Positions 28,368 to 38,255 are shown, numbered from the stretch's first letter. The stretch: 64,000 bases of DNA from Cyanobacterium stanieri LEGE 03274 (GCF_015207825.1 NZ_JADEWC010000015.1:19713-83712), one strand, 5' to 3'. Translations and numbers: made by a program. The notes: generated from the sequence alone by a model not told the origin.

Positions 28368-28435
28368 AGGTGATGAGGAGTGAAGGTGATGAGGGGTGGA
28401 AGTGATGGAGGGTGAAGGTGATGAGGGGTAGAGGT
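28356..28435. repeat. Five-copy 16-bp minisatellite overlapping the ispD stop codon
   Basis: Five contiguous 16-bp units of consensus GATGAGGGGTGAAGGT at 28356, 28372, 28388, 28404 and 28420, with 1-3 changes each. The ispD TGA (28365-28367) is inside unit 1. The array ends 8 bp before the stop of the convergent lipoprotein gene. Confidence 0.9.
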
Positions 28436-28442
28436 TTAATTA

Positions 28443-29054
28443 TCAATCGTTAATGGGGTTGCCACGAATATCAGTTACTACAATATCCCATTGTCCGTTG
28501 TTAGCGGTTTCAAAGACAATTTTTTCGCCGTTACTACTTATCATGGGGTTTCTAATTTCCTTGGTAGTTTGAGGAATTAAGGTTCTTTTTTGTTGGGTGG
28601 TGCGATCATATAAATATAAACCCGATTGTCCTTGTTTGACTACCATAAACACTAAATATCTACCGTCTTCGGAAATGGTGGGATTAGTGGCAATTTCATC
28701 AAAAGCGTTTAACCCTGGTAAATCGATTAGGCGACGATTTCTGGCATCAAATAAATAAATATCTTGAGAGCCGTTGCGGTCTGAAGTAAATGTGATAAAA
28801 TTCCCTGCTATGTAGGGATTTAATTCTGAGTTACGACTATTTAAGCCCCTACCACCGTTGTCAAAGGGAAAATTGAGGGTGCGAGGATAGTTGCTACAAC
28901 CAGTAATTGTTAATGCCATCAGTGCGGGAAGCAAAAGGATTCGTTTGACATTATGGTTAGGTTTCAGGCTTCTGGTTATAGGTTGCCGGTTTAAAATATG
29001 ACCAACCTTTGTTAGTTCCTTGATGGAACTAAATACCAGAAAATTAATTAACAT
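28443..29054 (-). CDS. TolB-like beta-propeller lipoprotein
   Basis: The mature part is a short WD40/TolB-like propeller (ITFTSDRNGSQDIYLFDA, GRYLVFMVVKQG, GEKIVFETANNGQWDIVVTDI). A lipobox (LTITGC) after KRILLLPALMA marks a lipoprotein signal. The frame opens at 29054, but about 30 residues precede the signal and include sequence shared with an intergenic repeat (28952-28967). The true start is therefore unclear, and no ATG/GTG/TTG sits at the expected place just before the KR. Role unknown. Confidence 0.75.
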   Translation of the reverse strand: MLINFLVFSSIKELTKVGHILNRQPITRSLKPNHNVKRILLLPALMALTITGCSNYPRTLNFPFDNGGRGLNSRNSELNPYIAGNFITFTSDRNGSQDIYLFDARNRRLIDLPGLNAFDEIATNPTISEDGRYLVFMVVKQGQSGLYLYDRTTQQKRTLIPQTTKEIRNPMISSNGEKIVFETANNGQWDIVVTDIRGNPIND

Positions 29055-29076
29055 AAAGTTTTTCTAAATTTCTTAA

Positions 29077-29097
29077 CCTGACACCTAACACCCAATA
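29077..29097. repeat. Heptamer tandem repeat (CCTAACA type)
   Basis: Units CCTGACA, CCTAACA, CCCAATA and a degenerate fourth. A second heptamer family, also seen at 49801-49835. Confidence 0.6.
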
Positions 29098-29256
29098 CCC
29101 TGACACTTTTACAAGACTATAAATTTTATTCTTAATTCAGGTTATATTATACTCACATTTTGCCCTCTATCCCAAAATTTACTCATAAGGGAAGGCAAGG
29201 GGCAAAAGACAAGTTATAAGATAAAATAACTAGCAAATCTTAATGATCATTGATTT

Positions 29257-30192
29257 ATGGCTTTTTTTATCCCTGATGAATCTCTCCAAAAAGTGGGGGA
29301 AGAAATTTTAAATAATACTTGGCAAAGGTTTCCTTCTTTAGCAAAAAATCAAGTGGCATTAACTTGGTTGGTGTATGATGAGCCGATTATTGTTAATACT
29401 GGGGGTGCTTTGTCGGTGGACGAGTTTTGGAGACATTCAATTCGGGGCTATAGTTATCGGGGGGATGAAAATCTTTATCCTGCTAGTGTGGTGAAACTTT
29501 TTTATCTCGTGGCTATTAAAGATTGGATTGAAACGGGGATGGTGGAAAGTAGCTCGGAGTTGGAGAGGGCTATTAGGGATATGATTGTGGAGTCGAGTAA
29601 TGATGCTACTAGCTTGGTGGTGGATGTGTTGACGGGTACCACATCGGGCCCTGAATTGACGATCGCCCCTTTTCAAACATGGGCATATCAGCGTAATATT
29701 GTCAACCGTTATTATCAGTCTTTGGGGTGGGAAGAATTACAAACTATCAATGTCAATCAAAAAACTTGGGGAGATGGCCCCTATGGTAGAGAGAGGATGT
29801 ATGTGGGGGAAAACCTCGAAAATCGTAATCGTTTAACCACCAGTGCGATCACCCGATTATTTCATAGTATAGTGGGAGGTGTGGCAGTATCCCCCGAAGC
29901 ATCCCAAGCAATGATGGCTTTATTGCAAAGAGATGTAAACCAAAAAGTCCTCGCCCCTAATGAAGAAGAAAATCAAGTCAATGGCTTTTTGGGTGAGGCA
30001 TTGAGTAAGGGCGATCGCCTTTGGTCAAAAGCAGGATGGACATCAAAAGTAAGACTTGACAGCACCTACATTGAAAAAAGTAACGGGAAGGCTTACCATT
30101 TAACAGTGTTCACCGAAGGTGCAGAAAATAGCCAAAATAGAGAGATTTTACCCTTTATCTCCTCCCAAATCAGTCAATTTATGGAACATTAA
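29257..30192 (+). CDS. Serine hydrolase of the class A beta-lactamase fold
   Basis: A 311-residue protein with SxxK (S77-V-V-K80 in YPASVVKLFYL), SxN at 113-115 (ESSNDAT) and a KAG triad in WSKAGWTSK in place of KTG. No signal peptide is seen, so it may be cytosolic, unlike true beta-lactamases. The class A Glu166 omega-loop motif is not obvious. Peptidoglycan or amide hydrolysis is plausible; resistance activity is not supported. Confidence 0.85.
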   Translation: MAFFIPDESLQKVGEEILNNTWQRFPSLAKNQVALTWLVYDEPIIVNTGGALSVDEFWRHSIRGYSYRGDENLYPASVVKLFYLVAIKDWIETGMVESSSELERAIRDMIVESSNDATSLVVDVLTGTTSGPELTIAPFQTWAYQRNIVNRYYQSLGWEELQTINVNQKTWGDGPYGRERMYVGENLENRNRLTTSAITRLFHSIVGGVAVSPEASQAMMALLQRDVNQKVLAPNEEENQVNGFLGEALSKGDRLWSKAGWTSKVRLDSTYIEKSNGKAYHLTVFTEGAENSQNREILPFISSQISQFMEH

Positions 30193-30210
30193 TTAACTAT
30201 TCAAAGTCAA

Positions 30211-30238
30211 CCCATTGCCCATTGCCTATTGCCCATTA
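30211..30238. repeat. Heptamer tandem repeat (CCCATTG type)
   Basis: Units CCCATTG, CCCATTG, CCTATTG, CCCATTA, directly between the hydrolase stop and the symporter start. Confidence 0.7.
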
Positions 30239-30260
30239 TTTCCCCATTGCCTAAAAAAAA

Positions 30261-32051
30261 ATGCAAACAATCGATTGGATAGTAGTCTTGTTATACCTCA
30301 TTGCCACCATGGCAGTGGGCATATATCTATCAAAAAAAGCCTCCAAAAGTTTAGAAGACTTCTTCGTCTCTGGGCGCTCATTACCTTGGTGGTTAGCAGG
30401 TACGAGTATGGCCGCCACCACCTTTTCTATTGATACTCCTCTCTACATTTGTGGAGTCGTTGCCAGTCGCGGCATTGCAGGTAACTGGGAATGGTGGAGT
30501 TTTGGCTTTGCCCATGTGGTAATGATTTATATTTTTGCTAGATTATGGCGGAGGGCGGAAATTGTCACCGATGCGGAATTGACAGAGATTCGTTATGGAG
30601 GCAAAATGGCGGCAATTTTACGGGCAACTAAAGCCTTTTTATTTGCTGTACCCATTAACTGTATAGGTATTGGTTATGCCATGTTAGCCATGGTGAAGGT
30701 GGTGGATGCTTTGCAATTGTGGGAAAGTTTGGGGTTGAATGTGGGTGACAATGGCAAGTTATGGAGCGTTATTTTTGTTAGCTTTTTCGTCCTCATCTAT
30801 TCAGGATTTTCGGGGTTATGGGGGGTTGTCGTCACAGACTTTTTCCAATTCTTCCTCGCCCTGTTTGGGGCTTTATTAGTGGCGGTGTTTGCGGTCAATG
30901 ATGTAGGGGGTGTAAGGGCTTTAGTTACCCAAGTACAGACCATTACAGACATCGATGTATTGACTTTTATTCCTTTGGTGCGGGGAGATGGATTTTTGGG
31001 GTGGCAATGGAGCGATTTTGCGGGAATTAGTTTGACCACTTTTTCGGCTTATTTGTTTGTGCAGTGGTGGAGTTTTCGTCGAAGTGATGGGGGTGGAGAG
31101 TTTATCCAAAGATTGGTGGCGGCGAAGGATGAAGCGGAAGCGGAAAAGGCGGCATGGTTTTTTAATATCCTTAATTATATTGTCCGTACTTGGCCTTGGA
31201 TTTTGGTGGCGTTGGCTGGTTTGGTGATTTATCCTGATTTGGAAGATGCGGAGTTGGCTTATCCTTTGATGATGTTAGACTTTTTACCTACCATTATTCT
31301 TGGTTTGGTGGTGGCTTCTTTGATAGCAGCTTTTATGAGTACGGTATCTACTTCTATTAATTGGGGGGCTTCTTATCTTACCAATGATTTATATCGTCGT
31401 TTCTTTGCCCCCGATGCTTCTCAAACTCAATTAGTTTTCGCTGGAAGGGTTGCTTCTGCGTTGGTGACTGTTATAGGTGCGATCGCCGCTTTTTTCGCCC
31501 AAGACATCGCCACAGTATTCCGCTTAGTGATTGCCATCGGTACAGGGCCAGGATTAGTTTTGATTTTACGCTGGTATTGGTGGCGCATCAACAGTGCTGC
31601 AGAATTAACAGCCATGGTGGTAGGTTTTGTCATCGGTTTGCTGAGCATGATTCCTAACCTTAATCTTTTTCCCACAGACTTTGGTTTAAGGTTAATGGTT
31701 ATATCTGGTGCTACGGCAGTGGTATGGATTTCGGTAATGTATCTTACTCCCCCTGAGTCGGAAGAAACCTTAACCAGTTTTTATCTACGGGTGCGCCCTG
31801 CTGGATTAGGGTGGAAAAAACAACAGGATGCTACAGGAATTCAACCTTTACAAAATTTGGGCTTAGATGCCCAGAAAGTGGTAGCAGGGATAATGATTTT
31901 ATTTGGCTCAATGTTATCCATCGGGGGCTTTTTACTCCTACAGTCAGGGGTAGGTTGGTTTTGCCTCGTGATGGCAGTAATCGGCGGTTTTTGGTTACGG
32001 CATCTCAACAAACAGCGGATTTTTAGTATGTCTCGCCCGGGTAAGGAGTAA
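30261..32051 (+). CDS. Sodium:solute symporter (SSS family)
   Basis: A 596-residue inner-membrane transporter with about 13 transmembrane helices. The SSS signature region AGTSMAATTFSIDTP and the later SFMSTVSTSINWGASYL-like segment (AAFMSTVSTSINWGA), which holds Na+-site Ser/Thr residues, are clear. The substrate could be a sugar, amino acid, carboxylate or urea-type solute. The start at 30261 gives a family-like first helix. Starts about 70 bp after the hydrolase gene. Confidence 0.92.
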   Translation: MQTIDWIVVLLYLIATMAVGIYLSKKASKSLEDFFVSGRSLPWWLAGTSMAATTFSIDTPLYICGVVASRGIAGNWEWWSFGFAHVVMIYIFARLWRRAEIVTDAELTEIRYGGKMAAILRATKAFLFAVPINCIGIGYAMLAMVKVVDALQLWESLGLNVGDNGKLWSVIFVSFFVLIYSGFSGLWGVVVTDFFQFFLALFGALLVAVFAVNDVGGVRALVTQVQTITDIDVLTFIPLVRGDGFLGWQWSDFAGISLTTFSAYLFVQWWSFRRSDGGGEFIQRLVAAKDEAEAEKAAWFFNILNYIVRTWPWILVALAGLVIYPDLEDAELAYPLMMLDFLPTIILGLVVASLIAAFMSTVSTSINWGASYLTNDLYRRFFAPDASQTQLVFAGRVASALVTVIGAIAAFFAQDIATVFRLVIAIGTGPGLVLILRWYWWRINSAAELTAMVVGFVIGLLSMIPNLNLFPTDFGLRLMVISGATAVVWISVMYLTPPESEETLTSFYLRVRPAGLGWKKQQDATGIQPLQNLGLDAQKVVAGIMILFGSMLSIGGFLLLQSGVGWFCLVMAVIGGFWLRHLNKQRIFSMSRPGKE

Positions 32052-32091
32052 TGTTACACCAAATCCGATTTAGAAAATAGAGCATCACTCC

Positions 32092-32140
32092 CCTTACAAT
32101 GAATTATAAAGCTAACAGTTCATAGTTCAATAAATTGAAC
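32092..32140 (+). repeat. Double-palindrome element, copy D
   Basis: A degraded first palindrome (CCTTACAATGAATTATAAAG, 32092-32111), a 13-nt spacer, and the intact GTTCAATAAATTGAAC (32125-32140). The trailing TAAGGTAT matches copy C. It lies between convergent genes and abuts the stop of the PH-domain gene. Confidence 0.8.
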
Positions 32141-32730
32141 TAAGGTATATTATGACTATCAATTTGGGCTAATTCTCTGAGCATATTTTCGACTTTTCTT
32201 ACATTACGTAATGAAACAAATCCAATTTCCTCGCTGCGTGTATCTCCATCACTATCTTTCCAGCGTCTCATCCCCAAAATCACATCACCACTACCATCAG
32301 GTTTTTCTCGACGATATACATCTTTTACTTGCTCTGGAGTAAAACTTCTAATAACCATAGTTCTACTTCCCTGAATCATAATAGCTCGTTTATTAGTAAT
32401 AACATAGACAGTGCTGCGCATAGTCTGCCATTGCCAAACAGGAGTAGATAACATCAAAAAACCGATAATCACAAAAGGTACTCCAAAAAGGGCAAATAAA
32501 TATTCTGGTTGTGTGCCTTGTTGAAAATTAGGTAATTGAAACCCCAACGCACCCCACATCCAAAATACGGCAAAGCTAGTCCATGGAATACCAAATAATA
32601 CCGCAGTTATAGAAGCTCCCGAAAAAAAATAAGCTATGGGTTGTTCAACCCATTTGACAATTTCTCCCCTATCCAATTCTTTCTCTATAGTTTGACGAAG
32701 TTGTTTAGGTATTTTCTGACTACTGGCCAT
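32140..32730 (-). CDS. PH-domain membrane protein
   Basis: A 196-residue protein with an N-terminal amphipathic region, two transmembrane helices (about 32-55 and 75-100) and a bacterial PH domain (YVITNKRAIMIQ, SFTPEQVKDVYRRE, GDVILGMRRW). This layout is common in bacterial bPH2-type proteins; the role is unknown, possibly stress related. Its stop codon lies at the edge of the double-palindrome element. Confidence 0.83.
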   Translation of the reverse strand: MASSQKIPKQLRQTIEKELDRGEIVKWVEQPIAYFFSGASITAVLFGIPWTSFAVFWMWGALGFQLPNFQQGTQPEYLFALFGVPFVIIGFLMLSTPVWQWQTMRSTVYVITNKRAIMIQGSRTMVIRSFTPEQVKDVYRREKPDGSGDVILGMRRWKDSDGDTRSEEIGFVSLRNVRKVENMLRELAQIDSHNIP

Positions 32731-33082
32731 AAAAACTCAAAATATTAAGTGAGTATTTTTATGTCATTAGCTTAACAAGAAAATAACCAAAATATTAACA
32801 ATTTAGCAAAAAAAAGTATTAGATATTACATTGGATAATGTATCAAAAAAATATATTTTTATCAAATAAATTAATGATAAATGGTATTATTTCTATTCAT
32901 TAAACTTTATGTATTGGGCATATAAGTCCTACAGAAGTAAAGTTGACAAAATATTATTTAAACTTGACCTTAATTTAAGATGCCGTTAAGGAAGTTGCCA
33001 TAAACTTTTAGTGTTAAGAAATAAGGGGTTTTCAACCCCTAGTAAATAAAATCCCGATTAAATCTAAATAAATTTCTCGTGA
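32731..33082. other. Intergenic region with gltX terminator
   Basis: About 352 bp of AT-rich DNA. Beyond the hairpin at 33024-33040 I see no gene or repeat. Confidence 0.6.
33016..33040 (-). terminator. Hairpin terminator after gltX
   Basis: AGGGGTT (33024-33030) pairs with AACCCCT (33034-33040) around three bases. On the minus strand TATTTCTT follows. Confidence 0.6.
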
Positions 33083-34519
33083 TTACAAAGAATTAAAAAG
33101 ACTCTCTAAACGGGTTTTAGCAACACCTTTTTTGTGCAATAATAACCAACTTTGAATTAAGTCAGGGCCATGTAATTCCCCAGTTAAACCAGCACGTAAG
33201 GAGCGCATGACTAAACCTTTTTTAACCTTTAAATCCTTGGTTACTTGCTTAATAATTCCCTTGGCATCTTCTTCTGTTAAATTCTCTGGAGTATTTGAAA
33301 TCACCCCACCCAAAACATCTTTAACCCCTTCTTGGGAAACAAAATCCTTGGCTTCATCACTGAGGGTAATATGGGAAGCAAAAAATAAAGCCGTTTCTTT
33401 TACCCCATCTGTTAAACGGGTTAAGCTAGTGGAAATTAAAGCTGTTAATTCTAATAACCAGTCTTTTTGGGTTTCTACATCAAACTGATAACCAGCCTCT
33501 TGCCAATGGGGTATTAAGGCGGTTAATAATTCCTCAGGGGGCATATGATGTAGATATTGACTATTAATCCAATCTAATTTATCCCAATCAAATTTTGCCC
33601 CTGCTTTATTTACCCTTTCTAAACTAAATTTTGTTGCTGCTTCTTCAAGGGTGAAAATTTCTTCTCCGTCGGGGGAAGTCCAACCCAGTAATGTCATATA
33701 ATTCACTAGGGCGGGGGCGACAAAACCCATTTTTCTAAAATCGTCAATGGAAGTAACCCCATCACGCTTAGAAAGTTTTTTACCTTCAGGATTGAGAATT
33801 AAAGGGGTATGGGCAAATTCAGGAACTTGACTCCCAAGGGCTTGGTAAAGTAAGATTTGTTTGGCAGTATTGGCAATGTGATCTTCTCCTCGAATAACAT
33901 GACTAATATTCATGTCCATATCATCTACAACCACTGCTAGGTTATAAAGGGGTTGCCCAAAGGTGTCTCCTTCTGAAGCCCTAGCAATTACCATGTCTCC
34001 ACCTAAGTCGCTTCCTTGCCAGATAACTTTACCTCTAACTAAATCATTCCAAACAATTTGCTGATTATCTTCAATTTTAAATCTAATAACGGGTTTTTTT
34101 CCTTGGGCTTCAAATTCGGCAATTTGTTCGGCGTTTAGGTGGCGATGACGGTTATCATAACGGGGGGCTTGATTGGCGGCTTTTTGTTTTTCCCGCATTT
34201 CGTCTAATTCTTGGGAGGTGCAGTAGCAGGGATAGGCTAATCCTTTATCTATTAAGGTTTGAATGGCTTGACGATATTTATCTAGTCTTTCGGTTTGGAA
34301 AAAAGGCCCTTCATCCCAGTTTAATCCTAACCATGTTAAACCTGATTTGATGTTTTCAGTATATTCGGCCCTAGAGCGCTCTATGTCGGTATCTTCTACC
34401 CGCAGGATAAATTTACCTTTTTGGTTACGGGCATACAGCCAGTTAAAGACGGCGGTGCGCGCTGTGCCTATGTGTAAGTTTCCTGTGGGTGAGGGTGCTA
34501 TTCTAACTCTAACTGACAT
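33083..34519 (-). CDS. gltX: Glutamyl-tRNA synthetase
   Basis: A 478-residue class I synthetase charging tRNA-Glu, which also feeds tetrapyrrole synthesis through glutamyl-tRNA reductase. HIGH-like motif [18 protein letters not shown]-like KLSKR, and the all-helical anticodon-binding C-terminal domain are present. Cyanobacterial GltX is commonly non-discriminating (also charging tRNA-Gln), consistent with gatA in the same window; this is family knowledge. Confidence 0.98.
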   Translation of the reverse strand: MSVRVRIAPSPTGNLHIGTARTAVFNWLYARNQKGKFILRVEDTDIERSRAEYTENIKSGLTWLGLNWDEGPFFQTERLDKYRQAIQTLIDKGLAYPCYCTSQELDEMREKQKAANQAPRYDNRHRHLNAEQIAEFEAQGKKPVIRFKIEDNQQIVWNDLVRGKVIWQGSDLGGDMVIARASEGDTFGQPLYNLAVVVDDMDMNISHVIRGEDHIANTAKQILLYQALGSQVPEFAHTPLILNPEGKKLSKRDGVTSIDDFRKMGFVAPALVNYMTLLGWTSPDGEEIFTLEEAATKFSLERVNKAGAKFDWDKLDWINSQYLHHMPPEELLTALIPHWQEAGYQFDVETQKDWLLELTALISTSLTRLTDGVKETALFFASHITLSDEAKDFVSQEGVKDVLGGVISNTPENLTEEDAKGIIKQVTKDLKVKKGLVMRSLRAGLTGELHGPDLIQSWLLLHKKGVAKTRLESLFNSL

Positions 34520-34961
34520 ATGATAATTTTTTTATGGTGTTTTTTTCTGCAATTTTTTATTTTATCTTTAAATGTGAGGGGTAAATGTTGGTTGCTGAAG
34601 TTTTTTTTATTTATAATTTCTTTTTAGGTTTTAGGTGCGATCGCCCTTAAATTAGTTGTATTTTATTAATCAATTTCAGTCCTTGTGAATCATCACAGAG
34701 AATATATTGCTCACCCATGGACAATGAAAATATTATTTTTGATAAAGATTTTTTCTTTAGTTGTATTGTATTTTTTTATACGAATACCCTTAATATATTA
34801 ATAAATATAACCATGTAATTCATAGATATTTAAGAAAACTAAAAAAAAGTAAAAAAAATATAAAAAGTCATTTTAAACACAATCAGACATAAAAATAACT
34901 GTTACAATAATGGGTATATTAATAATAATTTATCTCAATCAAGATTTAATCAAGTAAATTT
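34520..34961. other. AT-rich intergenic region
   Basis: About 442 bp between divergent genes. It contains an extended HIP1 site (GTGCGATCGCCCTTA near 34636) and an AT-rich stretch. A 33-codon frame from about 34718 lacks any sign of being real. Confidence 0.6.
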
Positions 34962-35147
34962 ATGGAAGCCAGTGGTAGGTCTAGCAACAATCAAGAAACA
35001 AACCCTAGACAGATAACAGCGAATATTTTTGGAACTACGATCGCCCTTACAACTCTCATAGTACCATTACTATTAATAAACAACTTTTCGGACAAACTAC
35101 CTAATACATCCCTACAAAATAGAAATATAATGACCCTAACTCGCTAA
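34962..35147 (+). CDS. 61-residue single-span membrane protein
   Basis: A polar N-terminus (EASGRSSNNQETNPRQ), one hydrophobic helix (ANIFGTTIALTTLIVPLLLI) and a polar tail. It looks like a conserved small cyanobacterial membrane protein, by memory of similar sequences only. No Shine-Dalgarno is seen. It is 37 bp upstream of moaD on the same strand. Function unknown. Confidence 0.55.
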   Translation: MEASGRSSNNQETNPRQITANIFGTTIALTTLIVPLLLINNFSDKLPNTSLQNRNIMTLTR

Positions 35148-35184
35148 AATAGAATATAGCAAAGCCAAAAGCGCAACATATTCT

Positions 35185-35430
35185 ATGACAGTAACAGTAA
35201 AACTATTTGCCATCTACCAAGAAATATATCAAAAATCCGAGCTAACCTTGGAAATCCCAGAAAATACTACCGTAGCTGATATATTACAAGAAATAACCAA
35301 GGAAAAAACAGCCTTGCAACCATGGGCAAAAATTACCCGCTTTGCTGTCAACCTTCAATTCGTCTCCCCCAATTATATTCTTAACTCTGGAGATGAATTG
35401 GCTTTCATTCCTCCCGTCAGTGGAGGCTAA
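35185..35430 (+). CDS. moaD: Molybdopterin synthase small subunit MoaD
   Basis: An 81-residue ubiquitin-fold sulfur carrier ending in the required Gly-Gly (PPVSGG), which is thiocarboxylated for dithiolene formation in the molybdenum cofactor. The MoaE partner is not in the window. A role as ThiS-like carrier is less likely from length and sequence. Confidence 0.9.
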   Translation: MTVTVKLFAIYQEIYQKSELTLEIPENTTVADILQEITKEKTALQPWAKITRFAVNLQFVSPNYILNSGDELAFIPPVSGG

Positions 35431-35434
35431 TAAA

Positions 35435-36739
35435 CTATCTTCCAGGCAAATAAAGACGCTTGAGAAAAGACATATCAACGTTACTAAAATTTACACTAAA
35501 AGCAACATTCACCTTTTCCAAACTCCTTACTAACCACATTGCCCCATCCTTAGTAAAAGACTCATAATGATTAAAAAGAATTGAAAAGCGTTTTTCCAAA
35601 TAAGGCTTCAAACGATTACAAGTTAAAACCAATTTTAAAAATAAACCAACGGTTTTAGTCGTACCCATATTACTAATCATATCCATGAAAACCAAATGAT
35701 TAGGATTTTGAGGACTTTCCACAATTAAATAATTAAAAATCTGACTATAGGTGCGAGTTTTCAAAAACTCATCAGGTCTTTTATTATTGTACTCTGGATA
35801 CAAACCTTGAAACTGTTCATAAAGTCTCTTATTAAAACTATTCTTACCATATTTCCCATCAATGGACTGGGTAATATACTCATAAAGATTATCCTTAAAT
35901 ATTTGATAATTACGCACCCCTTGGGTATGGGCAAGGAAACTGCGAGAGACTTCTTGGTAAGAGTAACCATTTTCCGCCGCCCCCACATATTGTTTTAAAC
36001 TGCGCCCCAAATCCCTCTTACTTAACAGGGTAGGATTTTCCACAGGGGTAATGATACGAGAATCAATAGCTTCTCCATTATCTCTTTTTTGAGCTACCCT
36101 TAATTGATAGGTAACAAAGCGAGAAAGATGGGTTTCAAACTTTTTCTCTAATTCGTGCTTAACCTTGTGTACTGTTTGTTGTTGCTCAATGCTACTACCT
36201 ACCCCTAATAGACAATGATCATATAAATAGGGATAACGATTAATTAAATTTCCGAGGATTTCTTCTTTTTTCTCCTCTTTTTTCATTTTACCTTCCCCAA
36301 TGACATTGGCAAGGCGTTTTAGTTGTTTATAATAGTCACTGTCAATAAACCCCCTAACACAGCTACGCAATTGCTCAGAAAATGTACGCACATAGCCACG
36401 GTGAAGACTTTTGGGTACATATTTAAAACAGTTAATTAAATCAACAATATACCCTTGGGTTTGGGGAGACAACTGCCAACGGTTAACCAGAATATGACAA
36501 CAACGATTTAAGATCAAAGGAAATTGTTCTGAAGATTGGGGATTACCAATGATATTAGCTAAACATTCCCACACTTTTTGATCATCATAACCTTGAGCCT
36601 GAATAAATAATCTGTGGAATCGTTCGATTACTTGTTCTGGGGTTTCGGTTTTGACGCAGTATAATAAGTGATCAAAAAGGTATTGTTCTGAGCCACCATT
36701 ATTAAATTGTTTATTCTTTGACAATTTTGGAATATTCAC
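35435..36739 (-). CDS. Conserved hypothetical protein, 434 residues
   Basis: A helical, basic, soluble protein I cannot name. The N-terminal half is alpha-helical and ends in a Lys/Glu-rich patch (KMKKEEKKEE). The C-terminal half contains YQEVSRSFLAHTQGVRNYQIFKDNLYEY and SIDGKYGKNSFN. No catalytic motif is visible. It ends 4 bp from the moaD stop (convergent), leaving no room for separate terminators. It has the look of a cyanobacterial core unknown. Confidence 0.75.
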   Translation of the reverse strand: MNIPKLSKNKQFNNGGSEQYLFDHLLYCVKTETPEQVIERFHRLFIQAQGYDDQKVWECLANIIGNPQSSEQFPLILNRCCHILVNRWQLSPQTQGYIVDLINCFKYVPKSLHRGYVRTFSEQLRSCVRGFIDSDYYKQLKRLANVIGEGKMKKEEKKEEILGNLINRYPYLYDHCLLGVGSSIEQQQTVHKVKHELEKKFETHLSRFVTYQLRVAQKRDNGEAIDSRIITPVENPTLLSKRDLGRSLKQYVGAAENGYSYQEVSRSFLAHTQGVRNYQIFKDNLYEYITQSIDGKYGKNSFNKRLYEQFQGLYPEYNNKRPDEFLKTRTYSQIFNYLIVESPQNPNHLVFMDMISNMGTTKTVGLFLKLVLTCNRLKPYLEKRFSILFNHYESFTKDGAMWLVRSLEKVNVAFSVNFSNVDMSFLKRLYLPGR

Positions 36740-36896
36740 GGCAGTTCATGGTATGTTGTGGGTAGTATCTTATTCTAATTATGTTTCTATTTTAAACGGT
36801 AATTTTATTTTTTATCTCTGTTAAATTACCCATTTTTTACCCAAAAAGTTTATCCTATGTATCAGTTAAAATACTGAATTTTACTTTATTTTTTTT

Positions 36897-38246
36897 ATGA
36901 ATTTATCTTTAAATATTGCCAAAATCAGTGAAATTACTGAGTCAGTTTATGAAGCTCAAGACGGTGTAATCATAGAGCAACCATGGGAAGGGATAAGCAC
37001 CGATACAAGGAGTTTGAGAAGGGGTGAAATTTTTGTCGCTTTGAGGGGAGAAAATTTTGATGGTCATAATTTTTTAAAAGAGGCGGTAACACAAGGGGCG
37101 ATCGCCCTTATAGTGGATGAAAATCACGTAAGTAAAGAAGCATTTTCAGTGCCAATTTTGAGGGTGAAAGATAGTTTAGAAGCCTATCAAAAAATCGCCC
37201 ATTGGTGGCGAGAACAATTGAATATTCCCATTATTGGGGTGACAGGTTCAGTGGGAAAAACTACCACAAAAGAGTTAATTAGTGCCATATTAAGCACCCA
37301 AGGAAAAGTATTAAAAACCGAAGCTAATTATAATAATGAAATCGGCGTTCCCAAGACCCTTTTAAGCATAACAAAAGAAGATAATTTTGCAGTAATTGAA
37401 ATGGCCATGCGAGGGGAAGGAGAAATCGCTTTACTTACAGATATAGTCAACCCCACCATCGGTTTAATTACCAACGTGGGAACGGCGCATATTGGTAGGC
37501 TAGGATCTCGGGAAGCCATTGCCCGGGCTAAGTGTGAACTCCTAGGACATATGAACCCTGAAGGGGTAGCAATTTTAAATGCTGATAACGAACTTTTGAT
37601 GGCAACGGCGAGGACGGTATGGCAGGGAAAAACTGTCTCCTATGGCTTAGAAAATGGCGACTTTAGAGGGGAAATAGTAGATGATGACAAAATTGAGGTA
37701 AATGGTGAAATTTACCCCTTACCCTTGCAGGGACGCCATAACGCCTTGAATTATCTAGGGGCGATCGCCCTTGCCCATGTGCTTGAATTAGATTTAGAAC
37801 CCCTCAAAGCAGGAATTGAAGTAAATATGCCCAAAGGAAGGGCAAAACGCTATCATCTCGATAACGACATCGTCATTCTTGATGAAACCTATAACGCTGG
37901 GTTTGAATCCATGTTAGCTTCCTTAGAGTTATTGAAAAATACCCCTGGGGGTCGAAAAATAGCCGTTCTTGGCACCATGAAAGAATTAGGAGAATATTCC
38001 CCCGCTCTCCATCATCAAGTGGGAGAGAAAGCCGCAGAATTGGAGTTAGACTTGGTGCTGATTTTAGCCGACGAAGAAGATACCAAAACCATTGCTTCTG
38101 GTGCTAAAGCCATCGCCACAGAAATTTATGAAAACCATGGGCAACTCTTAAATCGGGTTCAACAGGTAATGACTAAAGGCGATCGCATCCTATTCAAAGC
38201 CTCTAATTCCGTTGGTTTAAGTGCGATCGTAGAGCAACTAATTTAA
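36897..38246 (+). CDS. murF: UDP-MurNAc-tripeptide:D-Ala-D-Ala ligase
   Basis: Adds D-Ala-D-Ala to the peptidoglycan precursor using ATP. It has 449 residues, the Mur P-loop GVTGSVGKTTTKE, the central TEANYNNEIGVP block, ALNYLGAIALA and the C-terminal domain with DETYNAG. The gene is complete and followed by a GC-rich hairpin. Monocistronic. Confidence 0.97.
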   Translation: MNLSLNIAKISEITESVYEAQDGVIIEQPWEGISTDTRSLRRGEIFVALRGENFDGHNFLKEAVTQGAIALIVDENHVSKEAFSVPILRVKDSLEAYQKIAHWWREQLNIPIIGVTGSVGKTTTKELISAILSTQGKVLKTEANYNNEIGVPKTLLSITKEDNFAVIEMAMRGEGEIALLTDIVNPTIGLITNVGTAHIGRLGSREAIARAKCELLGHMNPEGVAILNADNELLMATARTVWQGKTVSYGLENGDFRGEIVDDDKIEVNGEIYPLPLQGRHNALNYLGAIALAHVLELDLEPLKAGIEVNMPKGRAKRYHLDNDIVILDETYNAGFESMLASLELLKNTPGGRKIAVLGTMKELGEYSPALHHQVGEKAAELELDLVLILADEEDTKTIASGAKAIATEIYENHGQLLNRVQQVMTKGDRILFKASNSVGLSAIVEQLI

Positions 38247-38255
38247 CCATCCCAA

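Noticed and set aside
28356..28435. CRISPR-like repeat
   Set aside because: Units are contiguous without spacers and only 16 bp long.
29257..30192. Antibiotic-resistance beta-lactamase
   Set aside because: No signal peptide, KAG instead of KTG and no class A Glu166 motif; a general serine hydrolase call is safer.
30215..30433. 72-residue ORF at the start of the symporter gene
   Set aside because: It overlaps the symporter out of frame and starts in a heptamer repeat.
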